Shown: positions 21,474 to 32,159, counted from the first letter of the stretch. The stretch: DNA of 64,000 bases from Amanita rubescens (GCA_015039365.1 WION01000156.1:1-64000), one strand, 5' to 3'. Notes: generated from the letters alone by a model not told the origin. A program made the numbers and translations.

Positions 21474-22320
21474 GAGACCTGCAAAAGAACCCGGTGTAGG
21501 GTTTGAAGCGTCACTGATAGCATATTAGAGATGTTTTAGAGTAGAAAAAAAAAAGAAAAACATACAGAATCTCGTTGTAGCGAATTCTTAACGTTGGATA
21601 TCAATCGCTTACTAAATAGAGACTTGACGCTCTTCAGCAGAAAAGGCAGCAAGAGAATCGTCCAGGAACGGCAAAATAAGCTTTGCAGGCACGAGACGAT
21701 TGCGCCAGAGACCCCACAAGACAAGGCGACGCAAAGTCAACCTTGTATCCCATGGAAGACCGACGCAAAGTCAGGTCAACGATACATGTGTTGACGCAAA
21801 GTCAAACACTTGCTTGGGTGTAGGGTTTGAAGCGTCACTGATAGCGTATTAGAGATGTTTTAAAGTAGAAAAAAAGAAAAACATACAGAATCTGTAATAG
21901 AAACTGAATTCTTGACATCGGATAGGAAAGCGATTCTACTCGATCTCCGTTTGAGTACGTGATGGCAGCGGGAAGAGAGAAGTGACCCACCTGCCAAATT
22001 TGGAAAGCTTGCCGACCAACGCACAAAACATCCGTTACAGCGCAAACAGGAAGACTGGGGGAGTACCTGTATAAACAGAAAAGTTTAAGGATGGTGTTAC
22101 GGTGCTTTTAGTTGCAGGGAAATGTTGACCTGCTCTACGGACGAAAATATAACACCGTTTGAGTACGTGATAGCAGCGGGAGGAGAGAAGTGAACGACTT
22201 GCCAAATTTGGAAGGCTTACTGACGAACGCGCAAAACATTGGTTACAGCGCGAACAGGAAGACTGAGGGAGTACCTGTATAAACAGAAAAGTTTAAGGGT
22301 GGTGTTACGGTGCTTTTATG
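21378..22320. repeat. Nested tandem duplications after the 19775-21473 gene
   Basis: 21378-21575 (gene 3' end plus flank) recurs at 21630-21900 with the coding part shortened and the block TTTGAAGCGTCACTGATAG conserved. A second pair, about 210 bp apart (21947-22120 and 22158-22320), shares GCCAAATTTGGAA and GAGTACCTGTATAAACAG. No open gene is preserved in either. Confidence 0.7.
21721..21805. repeat. Hairpin triplet 4
   Basis: Cores at 21727 (perfect 6-bp arms ACAAGG/CCTTGT), 21761 (CGACGCAAAGTCAG, arms GACC/GGTC when the outer core pair is included) and 21791 (TTGACGCAAAGTCAA, itself palindromic, flanked by GTG/ACAC). Confidence 0.8.
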
Positions 22321-22378
22321 ACTTTCATTCACGCCTGCAATACGTCAGATGCAGCTCCGAAGAAAAACCCTAAACACG

Positions 22379-22438
22379 CGAGGTGACGCAAAATCAACCT
22401 CGGCCAAACGCGCAACAACCAATGCAAAGGCAAGTTGT
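22379..22438. repeat. Hairpin pair 5
   Basis: Arms CGAGG/CCTCG (22379-22383, 22398-22402) around TGACGCAAAATCAA, and ACAAC/GTTGT (22415-22419, 22434-22438) around CAATGCAAAGGCAA. Cores have drifted but the arms still match. Confidence 0.7.
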
Positions 22439-22993
22439 CAACGCACGGAAAGAGGTAAGGGAACCATGTTATTACTTTTTGAGGCAGTCAAATGGATAGA
22501 AGGCAAACGAGATATATTTAGTACCTGTAGAGTGAAAACAAGCAGTGTGAACGTGTAATACAGAAGCACCACCATCTCTATCTCTAGACGACATGTTATG
22601 CCGGCTGCGGTAGGATGAAGCGGCATGGGTGGGTGGAGCTTTCGAGTAGATATATGCGTGATCTAAGAACTTGGTTAGCATTGTAAGTACAGATTTGCCG
22701 AGACGGGACGCTCACGTTTGTTTGAATGCAGTCTATGCAGAAAAAGCGCAAGGGGCATGGCGAGGTTTACTAAACGAGCTGGGAAAGCAAACGCGATTAG
22801 ATTACTGAATTTAAAACATGTGAGACGAGAACGTACCTACATGAATGATGGTTTGACGAGACAAGGCTATGAATGTTTAAAAAATAGCCAGGAGATGGCG
22901 GGAGCACTGTAAGGTGGAATGAGTGGGTTTAACGATGATAAGGCATGAATATATACGGACCTTGTCGAGGGGAACGGCCAGTTTGCAGATCCC

Positions 22994-23092
22994 ATAGGGC
23001 GACGCATAGTCAACCCTATAACCCTAACGCGTGATGACCGATGCAAAGTCAAGTCATCACTGCAACTGCCGACGCAAAGTCAGGCAGTTGCA
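22994..23092. repeat. Hairpin triplet 6, the longest arms
   Basis: Cores at 23000, 23039 and 23070. Arms: ATAGGG/CCCTAT (6 bp), GTGATGAC/GTCATCAC (8 bp) and TGCAACTGC/GCAGTTGCA (9 bp), all perfect. The two last hairpins directly abut. Confidence 0.85.
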
Positions 23093-23099
23093 TGTTAGG

Positions 23100-24560
23100 G
23101 ACGAGGAGGCGAGGAGAGGTGTTGATGTGGGCGTGGGCAGAGGGTTACGGGTCTGTGCCCGTTTTGGAAAGTGATCGGGCCGGAGACGTAGCCGAAAGCC
23201 GAGCGTGATGAGGAGCCGACGAAGGATGACGACGATGGGGGGGAGCGACGACGTGATGACTCGGACGAGGAGAAACCTGGAGAAACTGATGATGAGCGAG
23301 GGCAATCAGGCGTGACGAGGGGTAATGATGGGAAACATCAGGGGTGACAAGAGAGGGGAGACATGGGAGACCAAACGACGATCATAACAATGCCAATCAT
23401 CCGATCACGACCAAGAATAGATCACAATGATGGGGGTGAAGAAATGGGGGGACGGCAAGGGGAAATGGGGGGCAGGGGCAACGACAATGACGAGGTCAAT
23501 GGGGGACAGAGCGGCCGCAGTGGGGGGAATGAGGGGATAACGACGACGACGAGGGGGGGTGACGACGAAGATGACCAAAAAGGGAAGGGGTGATGCATCG
23601 TGATTGCGGGGAAATGGGGGACAAATGGGGACAATGATGATGATGACCAAAAAGGGAAAGGAACATGATCGGATTGTGACTAAGAATAGATTGCGCAGGG
23701 TGTGGGAAATGGGGGTGAAAGGGGGTGACGACGATGACAGCATTGGGGGGGATGCTGGGTGACGATTACCAAAAAGGGAAAGGGACAGCGGCCGCGATGG
23801 GGGATAAGGGGGGATGACGACGACGACGAGCGGGGTAACGGCGACGAGGGAAGGGGATGCGATCGGATTGTGACTAAGAATAGATCGCGCACGATGAGGG
23901 GAGGGGGATAATGGGGGTGAAAGGGGGTGACGACGACGACGGCAGGAGGGACATTGGGGGGGATGCGGGGCGACGATTGCCAAAAATGGAAAGGGGACAG
24001 CGGCCACAATGGGAGATAAGGGGGGGACGACAACGACGACGACGAGGGGGATGCGATCGGATCGTGGCTAAGAATAGATCGTGCACGATGAGGGATAATG
24101 GGGGTGAAAGGGGGTGACGACGACGACAGCAGGAGGGATATTGTGGGGGAAATGCCGGGCGACGATTACCAAAAATGGAAAGGGGACAGCGGCCGCGATG
24201 GGGGATAAGGGGGGATGACGACGACGACGAGCGGGGTAACGGCGACGAGGGAAGGGGATGCGATCGGATTGTGACTAAGAATAGATCGCGCACGATGAGG
24301 GGAGGGGGATAATGGGGGTGAAAGGGGTGACGACGACGACGATAGCAGGAGGGAAATTGGGGGGGGATGCGGGGCAACGATTGCCAAAAAGGGAAAGGGG
24401 ACAGCGGCCACAATGGGAGATAAAGGGGGGACGACGACGACGACGAGGGGGGTAACGACGACGATGACGAAAGAGGAGGGGGGGTGATGACGACGATGAC
24501 AAAAAAGGAAAGGGGCGACGATGACGTCGCGATCGCGACCAAAAATAGATCGCGCACCCG
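23100..24560. repeat. Purine-rich satellite, about 195-270 bp units
   Basis: The plus strand is rich in GGGG, GACGACGACGA and AAAGGGAAAGGGGAC. The phrase AAGAATAGATC (or close) recurs near 23413, 23682, 23876, 24070, 24277 and 24541, giving spacings of roughly 269, 194, 194, 207 and 264 bp. Open frames here are low-complexity Ser/Pro/Arg artefacts, not genes. Many G runs make G-quadruplex or triplex formation possible. Confidence 0.8.
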
Positions 24561-24625
24561 AAAACGCGCCTCGGCCCTTCGGGCCCGGGGCGCCGCACCA
24601 TGCCCTCGCTTCGCGAGGGCATGAT
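24561..24625. other. Two strong GC-rich hairpins at the satellite edge
   Basis: An inverted repeat GGCCC-TTC-GGGCC is followed by CATGCCCTCGC-TTC-GCGAGGGCATG (about 24599-24623), an 11-bp perfect stem with a 3-base loop. They sit exactly where the satellite ends and a different tandem repeat begins. Possible transposon subterminal hairpins. Confidence 0.6.
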
Positions 24626-24639
24626 GCTCAGCAAAACGT

Positions 24640-24995
24640 AGTGGCCTTCCTGGCTGCCCCCCTCCTCTCAAATAAATTACAGTGTGTAAGTACATGATCC
24701 TAAGTGCCCACCCAAGGTTTCTGAGAGCACCGCTCCTTGTTGTGCTTGTGATATACAACTCATCTTGAAACTTATAGCGTGTGAAATATAGAACTTAGTA
24801 AAACGTAGCAAAATGTAGTGGCCTCCCTGGCTGCACCCATCCCCTCAAATAAATTACAGTTGGTAAGGATATAATCCTAAGTGCCCAGCAAAGTTTCCTG
24901 AGAGTGCTGCTGCTTGTGATAAGCAAGTTACCTTGAAACGTACCAAAACGTAGCCCAAACGTACCAAAATGTCGTTGCCTTTCTGGTCACTCCTT
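24640..24995. repeat. Tandem repeat, two full units and part of a third
   Basis: Units of about 180 bp start with AAAACGTAG...GTGGCCT, contain CTCAAATAAATTACAGT and ATCCTAAGTGCCCA, and end in CTTGAAAC. Starts are near 24634, 24810 and 24964; the last is truncated. No gene. Confidence 0.7.
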
Positions 24996-25462
24996 ACACC
25001 TCAAACCCATTGGAATCTTAATTGAGGATGTCCCAATGACATATTTGATAAGTTTGGGATAGTCTAGCCATTGTAATGTACACTGTATAGTATTTAACAT
25101 TCACCGCCTCTTAGCATTTGACCATTGCTGCTGCCATTTCTATACCTCCTCATCTATTTCTGATGAGCAAAAGGATGTTTCCTTATATCATACATTCCAA
25201 TTGAACAGTCCAGAGGGGTGTGACAGCAGTGGAGAGCAGAGGGTAAGCGCTCCTGGTGTTGTGACCTATATGTCACTACAGGTCACAACTTGATGAATAT
25301 TGAAGGCTCAATAACTCGAAAACTGGACCGCCGATTTCTTAGCTATTGCAGGGTTAGTAAGTGGTATATGATACCTTTCCATTGATACAATAAGATTTGA
25401 AAAAATCTATGATATGTTTATAGTACTAGTGTTATAAAAAGGTGTATAATTTCTCGATCTAG
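24996..25462. other. Non-coding stretch before the SPT5-like gene
   Basis: No upstream exon for the following gene is recognisable. AT-rich unique-looking sequence, with a short inverted repeat TGTGACCTATATGTCACTACAGGTCACA (interleaved) near 25259-25286. Confidence 0.35.
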
Positions 25463-27519
25463 AGGCGGATGCTGCTGGTGATGGGGAGGAAGAGGAATAT
25501 GAAGAGGATGAGGATGAAGAGGATGACGGCGATGATGATGATAATTTAGATGAGGGTGTAGATGGTATGTTTGCAAACGATGCTAAACTTTATCATATTG
25601 GAACTAAATTGTGAAGATGTTGAGGATGCCCAGATGACGGTGGATCGACATCAAGAGTTTGAACAATACATCAACGACATGATGGGGCCATATCTACAGC
25701 GACCCGCCAATCACGAACCTTCAAAACAAGCTAGCCATGATGACGACGACGGTTCTCTCATGAAGCCTCCCTGCTGGCTCCGTTTATGCAAGAAGCACCC
25801 AGACTTCGATAAAGGCATCAAACGATACCGTGCCGATGCCGCCATAGGCTTTGGGCTAAACGATGGCTCTTATGACGTACTTTTGATACCTCGATATCGG
25901 TTCAAATTTGAGCGGTGTGGCGGGCGTCCTCCTCGAAGACTGTTCAATGGCCCGGGCGATGTCACACCAGGCGGCCTGAAGGCAAAAAAAATCGGCAAAG
26001 ATACGTATAAATTTCTCCTAGACAAAATCTTTGTACCATTTGTTGTGAAGCGAGGCGTTCCTGCAAAATTCTTCGAAAAAGGAAAGGCTGTTCGATCGGC
26101 AGACGTCGCATATTTTGCGTCAGGAATGCTAACGTTCAGGTTGAACCATGCGATAATGATCGAGGAGAAGCACAACCGATTCATGCTTATCTCCAGCGAA
26201 CTCTTTCTGCGCAGTCCGCTAGAGGCACGGGAAAAGGTCAAGGTTGAAACGGGGACTTTTATGAGTATGGAGGGTGAAGTAGTGATGGCGAATCATGATG
26301 ACGACACGTATAGTGTGCGAGTCGATGGTAAGGAGGATGTGGAGGAGGTCGAAGGGGTGCATCTTCGGCGCCGTTTCTCCATCGGTGACCACGTCTCTGT
26401 AGTCACCTCATTAGCGAATGGCTGGGCAGGGAGTGTGGGCTTCATCACAAAGCTAGGGGGCGGTCTGATCACCGTTCAAAGTCGGGACACAAAGGATGAG
26501 GTATGTCGATCATCTATTTTAATGTTAGAGTTTGAAATGAACGCTGTCAACTGCAGTTAGACGTTCATGGCTGGCAGCTCAAGTCCTACTTTATGTCCTT
26601 TTCCCATGGCCCTGCACCACCACGGCCTCTGATGCAGAAATTCACTCGCGATCGGCTGAGGGTTCATATCGGGAGGAATGCGAAAATAGGTGGCCGACAC
26701 GCCTACAAAGGGACGTTGGTATCTGTCCAGGACGTTGCCGGAGACGATTCCCTACGCGTGCAGCAGCGTGGCGCACAATGGATAATGAACGTGCCGATTG
26801 AACTTTTGTACGATGAAGTGTAAGTGTCTCTAGTCCACCAGTAACGGTGTATTGATGGTATAACAGAACCAGCTTCCCCCTCACTGTTCCTCAATCCTTT
26901 GCACGGCCCCTTCCCATCCCTTCGTTGCCTCCCACCCCCGCCGTGGGTGGAGAAACACCCATGCCGGAGCCAAGAGACGACCCTGAAGACTCGGTCTGGA
27001 ACCCAGCAGCGCCGGACCCTCCAAAAATGATTGAATGGGATGGAAGAGGTACGTAAACAAGCATCTTCGATCGTACGCATATTTATTTTTTAACAAGGAT
27101 ACCTGGCAAATTGGTCTACCGATGGGGACCTGCTGGACAAGCGTATTCTTGTCCGCATACGAAACACCAAGCCACAAGAAGTGCGCGTCGTTATGTTTGG
27201 CGGTGAATCGGTGGAAAACGACGAGGGGATGATCAAGGGCTTAGAAAGTGGCCTTGTTCTCCTTCATCTTACCCGACGGAGCCGCACGATTCTTATGGAC
27301 CCAGAGTTTCTCATTCCTGTCATGCCAACGAATGAAAAACAAACGGTAGTCGTATTATTTGGGGAGCATAAAGGCCAGGTTTTCAAAACCATGAAGCCGT
27401 CGAAGGAATCGTCAAGTGACTTCCCACTATCACCGTATGCCCTTCATCGTCGAAAAGCAATGGTTACCATCAATGCCGAGAACCTTGCAAGATGTGACTA
27501 TCGAGCACAAGTTATATAG
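25463..27519 (+). CDS. SPT5-like protein with KOW motifs, 5' end not found
   Basis: Five exons join in frame: an acidic exon after the acceptor at 25461-25462, a long exon, then exons beginning LDVHGWQLKSYF, TSFPLTVPQSFARPL and GYLANWSTDGDLLDK, ending with the stop before 27520. The protein opens with an Asp/Glu-rich run, as SPT5 does, then a Lys/Arg-rich region. KOW-like segments follow: FSIGDHVSVV...GWAGSVGFI, DRLRVHIGRNAKIGG...YKGTL and QTVVVLFGEHKGQVF. SPT5 is the conserved elongation factor that clamps RNA polymerase; the NGN domain is not recognisable here and the protein is shorter than a true SPT5. This is probably one of the divergent SPT5-like paralogues seen in mushrooms. No ATG exon is found upstream; repeats abut the 5' side, so the gene may be truncated. 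Confidence 0.6.
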
Positions 27520-28039
27520 TGTACTGTATATAGCCATATGTGAGGACTGTTTATTTTTCATATAAAAGAAGCTTTCCATGATAATGGAACTGGAATGATC
27601 CCGGCATATAAATGAGACAGCTGTCGATGGATACAGAGGTATAGTCTACCATGTAATAGGGCAGCTCTGAGAGACTTGCATATAATACAATCTTTACCTC
27701 AATGCTCATTCGGAGGTTCAAATGTCGTGCATCCATTATATTGTTATCATTACACAGTGAACTAGAATACATCTTTGTACGGATGCCAGCGCTTTATTTA
27801 TCTAGGCATCAATTGTTGAACAAATGGCTCATTAGTAATTCCCCGTGGATTACAAGCCGCTAATGATGCCATACCTGAGTTGAATGAGGAAGCGAAAGCA
27901 CTAGCAGTGAAGGGGGAGGAAGTGAGCGCTTCATCCTAATAAGGCCCTTGCTCAGCACGGGGTTGTCACTGAGTGCTGGTACTAGTTACTCCCTGGCTAC
28001 AGTGAGCGGTGAACAGGTGATGAACACGTGTACTTGCCT
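27520..28039. other. Non-coding stretch
   Basis: No gene or clear repeat seen. AT-rich after the SPT5-like stop. Confidence 0.3.
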
Positions 28040-28465
28040 ATAACCTATTTTTAATTTAAACACATGCTACATTACATTACTTATGTTTTACGATGGTAGT
28101 GGTATGGGCACACGCAGCGGAGAGCTGTTATAACTCCGACTGCCGAACGTGCACGGCTCGAAACACGTGATTTTTGCTATTTGGCACACAAATACTGTTT
28201 CGAGCCGTGCAAGTTCGGCAGTCGGAGTTGTAACAAACCCTGCTTGCTTCCCTAACACTATCATCGTAAAACAAATTAACAAATTAAACAACAACAAATT
28301 AACTTGAAGTACACATAGTGTTATAAAATATATGAGATAGGCAAGTACGTGTGTCCTCATCGCCCGTTCGTCGCTGGCCGGGCCGGACAGTAAAAGCTGG
28401 GCCTCTGTTCATGCGTTGTCCGACCCTGTTACGGTTCCCTCGCCCGCCTGTACTTGCCATATCCA
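28040..28465. repeat. Larger dispersed repeat, copy 1 (contains fold-back element)
   Basis: Runs from TTTTTAATTTAAACAC to GCCCGCCTGTACTTGCC and recurs at 31625-32058. Related degenerate pieces with GGCCGGACAG and CATAGGCA lie near 42280 and 42890-43070. Confidence 0.75.
28085..28272. mobile_element. Fold-back (MITE-like) element, copy 1
   Basis: The 17-bp ends GTTTTACGATGGTAGTG and CACTATCATCGTAAAAC are inverted with one mismatch. Inside, two 39-bp arms (28127-28165 and 28196-28234) pair with two mismatches around a 30-bp loop. No coding capacity. Non-autonomous by inference. Confidence 0.7.
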
Positions 28466-28659
28466 AGACTCACACCAGCACGCCTACACCCTCCCTTCTT
28501 CTCCGGGTAATACAATTGTTGTAGACGATGAGCTGTCCTAGCGCGTGCGGCAGAACTTCATCTGCGAGAGTCGATTGAGCTGGCAGCGTACCTGGTGTGT
28601 ACTAGACTACTAGTGCCTGGCTGAAACTTTGAAAGTTGCGGGACAGCGATGGTTGCAGA
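28466..28659. other. Non-coding spacer
   Basis: Nothing recognisable between the repeat and the LINE fragment. Confidence 0.3.
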
Positions 28660-29640
28660 TTTGGCCTAATCAATTAGATACTGCACAGCGCAACGAAGCG
28701 AGCAGCAGTTCACTATGTGAAAAGTCAGCCCAGCCCACTCCACGAGCTCTTCCCCACGTACAGAATTCAGCCCAAGAATGTGGAAACAATTCAACCAACA
28801 CGACACGCCAACGACTGGAACCCAAAACTCAAGACCGCCATACCGCTGAACAAGGACGACGCCAAGCGGGGCAGTCTCGATGACAAGGCGGAAATACAGA
28901 TATTTACAGACGGCTCCCTGACGGACAAGGGGGTAGGTGCAGCAGCGGTGATCTACAAAAAGGGCCAATGGGTCAACGGTCAAAGCGAGGCTGGGAGAGA
29001 AAGACGGGCATACGGTTTATGAGGCTGAGCGCGCAGCTCTAGCCATGGGAATCTTCGCTATAAGGCAAAGAAAGGCCAGCAGTATAACACTGCATGTGGA
29101 TAACCAGGCAGCAATCACGACAGCGACAGGAAAAGAGTCGGGCCCGGGCAAGTACATTGTAGACGAATGGTTAAACAGGTTAAACAGGTTGATGCACTGC
29201 GATACAGGAACGCGCAAGTCAAGATCAAGCTGAGATGGTCACCGGGCCACATCGGGATAAAAGGAAACGAGGAAGCAGACCGGGCAGCCAAGGAGGCAGC
29301 AGCGGGGATGTGAGCGGGAGAAAAGCGGTGCCCCATTTCTTCGGAAAGCTCTACCAAGCAGTAAATCGGCCATTCGTCAGACGTTCAAAGCAGAGATCAA
29401 GGAGGCAGCAAAGACAGCGTGTCAAAGAGCCCCGCAAGCGAGGAAGCTTAAGGGAATAGTCAATCACCTCCCCGCTGACGGCCACCGCCAAGCGATTGCC
29501 AAAGTAAGCCGCCGTGTGGGCAGTATCTGGACACAGCTCAAAACAGGACACATCAGGCTGAATGCACACTTAAAACGCAGCGGGATCCGTGAATCAGCCA
29601 CATGTGAGGCGTGCGGCCAATACAACGAAGTCGGGGGGGG
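28660..29640 (+). pseudogene. Decayed LINE-type RNase H and zinc-knuckle fragment
   Basis: Frames must be switched at least twice. Visible in order: QIFTDGSLTDKGVGAAAVIY (first acidic residue of RNase H), then in another frame YEAERAALAMGIFAIRQR (catalytic Glu), LHVDNQAAITTA (third acidic residue), and WSPGHIGIKGNEEADRAA (last His/Asp). The following QLKTGHIRLNAHLKR and CEAC match the C-terminal zinc-binding end of fungal Tad/LINE-like polyproteins. The reverse transcriptase itself is absent, and the end runs into purine-rich low-complexity sequence (29630-29800). A 3' remnant of a non-LTR retrotransposon, non-functional. Confidence 0.65.
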
Positions 29641-30327
29641 CAGGGAGCGACGAAGAACAAGGGAGAGCCAGAGCGGAAGGGAAGGGGAAGAATGGGGTGG
29701 GGCAAGAATGCGAACGCTAGACGGAAGGGTAATAAGGAAGGGAAGGATCGGCGCAGGGGACAGAGAGGCGAGAAGGGCTGGAGCAGATGGCGGCAATGGA
29801 ACAGACCCAACGGGCTGAGACCCGAACACACATGTAGGCCTTACGTGTCCCCCGTGGCACAGGGGTCAAGAGCGGATGATGAGGACGGACGAGCAGGCGA
29901 GGAAGCAGGAGGTGAGGTTCACTTAGTGTAGTACGATGCCCTACCATATGCCGGGAGGTTAAAAAAAATTAGATACTGGGTTCTGGGTTCTCAGAACATA
30001 CCAGTTACCGGTTAATTACCTCGGATCGGATGAAGCGTCATATCGTTGATGTCATTATGGTAGGCAAAAATTATATATTTGCATTGCACGTATAGCCACT
30101 ATAGTGATAGGCATAGATATTTCGACTGGTTTCAAGTTCAGCCAAGGAGCGCGCTCTGTGAATGAACCCTTCTACACTCCAGGTGATCTGAACACATCTC
30201 GTAGCCGCCATTATCGATTTTCCCATCTAAGTAAACACGCCGACTGTTCTGAGAGCGGTCCTTAGGAGGTGCACCAATAACAACGGGGGCCAAACTATTC
30301 TTCAATTCTTCTTTGAATTAGAATATT
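29641..30327. other. Purine-rich low-complexity stretch and non-coding spacer
   Basis: 29640-29800 is G/A-rich (GGAAGG, GGGGAAG types), then ordinary non-coding sequence. No gene seen. Confidence 0.35.
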
Positions 30328-31317
30328 TCAAATTCGAAAAGCGGCAGACAGACCATATATGTGCTTTCCGGATCTCGATTTATACTTTTTAAAGTCGCAT
30401 CGGTGAGCATCTGACTGCAGCGCACAAATGAGATTCTCCATTTCAGCGATGGGTAGCCCCCGAATTCTACCAGTTCCCGGAAGGGTAATATCGGGGTAAT
30501 TGTCGAGATAACACCCGTTGTCTGCTAATATCTGAAGTAAGTTGGACCACCGGAGGCCCGACCTACTGCGCAATGGGAGCTTTACGGCCACTGGAAGAGT
30601 AGGTAAAGAGGTCCTAAGCTGGTGACTTCTGATACTCACTGGCTCTTTTGATGAGAAGACCACGAAGTTTCAATTCAACTTTTCTGGCTCCTTCTTGTTG
30701 CAGAGTTTCAGGTCCAGCTAAAACAGGCAGAGAGGTTTGCTCAGAGCTATTGAGCGGTTTTTGGTGGTTGACGTTGCTTGGGCGATCTTTGATCCACCGG
30801 TCAATGATTAGAACTTTTCAATGCGGCGGAATAATAGAGACGCACCGGTAGATAACTTTACTTGCACCATTGGTGCTGGAGATCTGGCATGTTCAACCAA
30901 ACGCGTGAAACGCGTAGTAGCATTCCAGCGCTGGACGATGTATGACTCCGAGAGACATGTCTTGTCGGCCGTTGCCCAGACTATAGCAGCCAGCTCGGAA
31001 GACGCCTGGGATGCTACAGCCTCCATCTCCAAAAATGCCGACTCCAGCAGCGTACGGTTGGCTTCACCTAAGGGTTCAGATGATCCTTCTGGCGAAAAAC
31101 TTCCGTCAAGGCAGAGTTGAACTTCTGCCTGGCGTCCTAATTGCTCGTATCCCTCTCCACCTGAACTTGCAAGTTCATCGATTTCTTCATCCGCCTGCGA
31201 TTCTGGTTCCGACATTGTTTGAATTGGCTCGCCCATAATGTTTGACCGCTTGGACTTCGCTCCATCTGAAGCGAGCTCTGTGACTTCCTGGTCTGACATT
31301 GATTCCGGTTCTGTCAA
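30328..31317 (-). CDS. Protein of unknown function with an acidic N-terminus
   Basis: Three exons join in frame: an acidic first exon with a short internal repeat (PESMSDQEVTELASDG and PESQADEEIDELASSG), an intron of about 120 bp ending CTGTTTTAG, a middle exon GPETLQQEGARKVELKLRGL, and after GTGAGTATC...CTTCCAG a last exon ending GKHIYGLSAAFRI at 30328. The region LESAFLEMEAVASQASSELA looks helical. No family recognised. A further 5' exon is possible, because a good donor and acceptor lie at about 31335-31378 upstream. Repeats flank it on both sides, so it could belong to a mobile element, but nothing in it shows transposition functions. Confidence 0.45.
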
Positions 31318-31624
31318 TATTTCAATTGGCTGCCTGAGAATTATGATTTGTATCGGCCAGAAAAGTAGAGCTTACTTACCGGCTGTAGTAACAAGGGATC
31401 CATCGCGTACCTTTTTATGTCTTGCATCAAGGGTAGAGAAGAGTACTGGCCAGGCCATTTTGATGCTGGAAAACATTGGGATCCGCAAGCTCGCAACAGA
31501 ACGCGTATCGGGTCTTCTAGTAGCGCAGTTTCCTTATCGGACAGGAATCTGACTCGAGGGTAAACGATACCTCACCTCCAAATAAACTGTCCAGTTATCT
31601 TCCTCTCCATCGTTTATCTCTTTC

Positions 31625-32058
31625 CTGCCTGTTTTTAATTCAAACACTACGCTACATTATGTTTTACGATGATATTGGTACGGGAACACGCAGCGGAGAG
31701 CTGTTACGACTTCGACTGCCGAACTTGCACGGCTCGAAACACGTGATTTTTGCTATTTGGCACACAAATACTGTTTCGAGCCGTGCAAGTTCGGCAGTCG
31801 GAGTTGTAACAGCCCTCCGCTGCTTGCTTCTTACCACTATCATCGTAAAACAAACAAAGAAGTAACTTGAAGTACACGTAGTGTAGTGTTATAAAATATG
31901 GGATAGGGAAGTACGTGTGTCCTCATCGCCCGTTCGTCACCAGTGTGGCCAGGCCGGACAGTAAAAGCCGGGCCTGTACCTCTCTGTTCATGCGCTGTCC
32001 AACCCTAACAGGGTTAACAGGGTTACGGTTCCCTCGCCCGCCTGTACTTGCCATGTCC
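31625..32058. repeat. Larger dispersed repeat, copy 2
   Basis: Same order as 28040-28465, with small indels (for example an extra AACAGGGTT near 32008). Interrupted downstream by the copia insertion. Confidence 0.75.
31661..31851. mobile_element. Fold-back (MITE-like) element, copy 2
   Basis: Begins GTTTTACGATGATA and ends CACTATCATCGTAAAAC, with the same 39-bp paired arms and 30-bp loop as copy 1. Because flanks are also shared, the two copies arose by duplication of a larger block rather than by separate insertion. Confidence 0.7.
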
Positions 32059-32159
32059 CAGACTCGAGGCTGTTTAGTTGATGCGTAAGCCACAAACGTG
32101 GGTCCAAAATAGGCTATAGGCAAGCAGGCATGTCGTCGTCGCCTGTTCATTGCTCACAC

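Noticed and set aside
11495..23092. CRISPR-like arrays formed by the repeated 14-base core
   Set aside because: Spacing is irregular, copies are only in twos or threes, the bases next to the core are palindromic arms rather than unique spacers, there are no cas genes and the genome is eukaryotic.
23405..24758. Long Ser/Pro/Arg-rich open frames on the minus strand
   Set aside because: They lie in a purine-rich satellite; the absence of stops follows from base composition, and no globular or spliced structure is visible.
28660..29640. Intact RNase H gene
   Set aside because: All four catalytic motifs are visible but only by changing frames, and the reverse transcriptase is missing.
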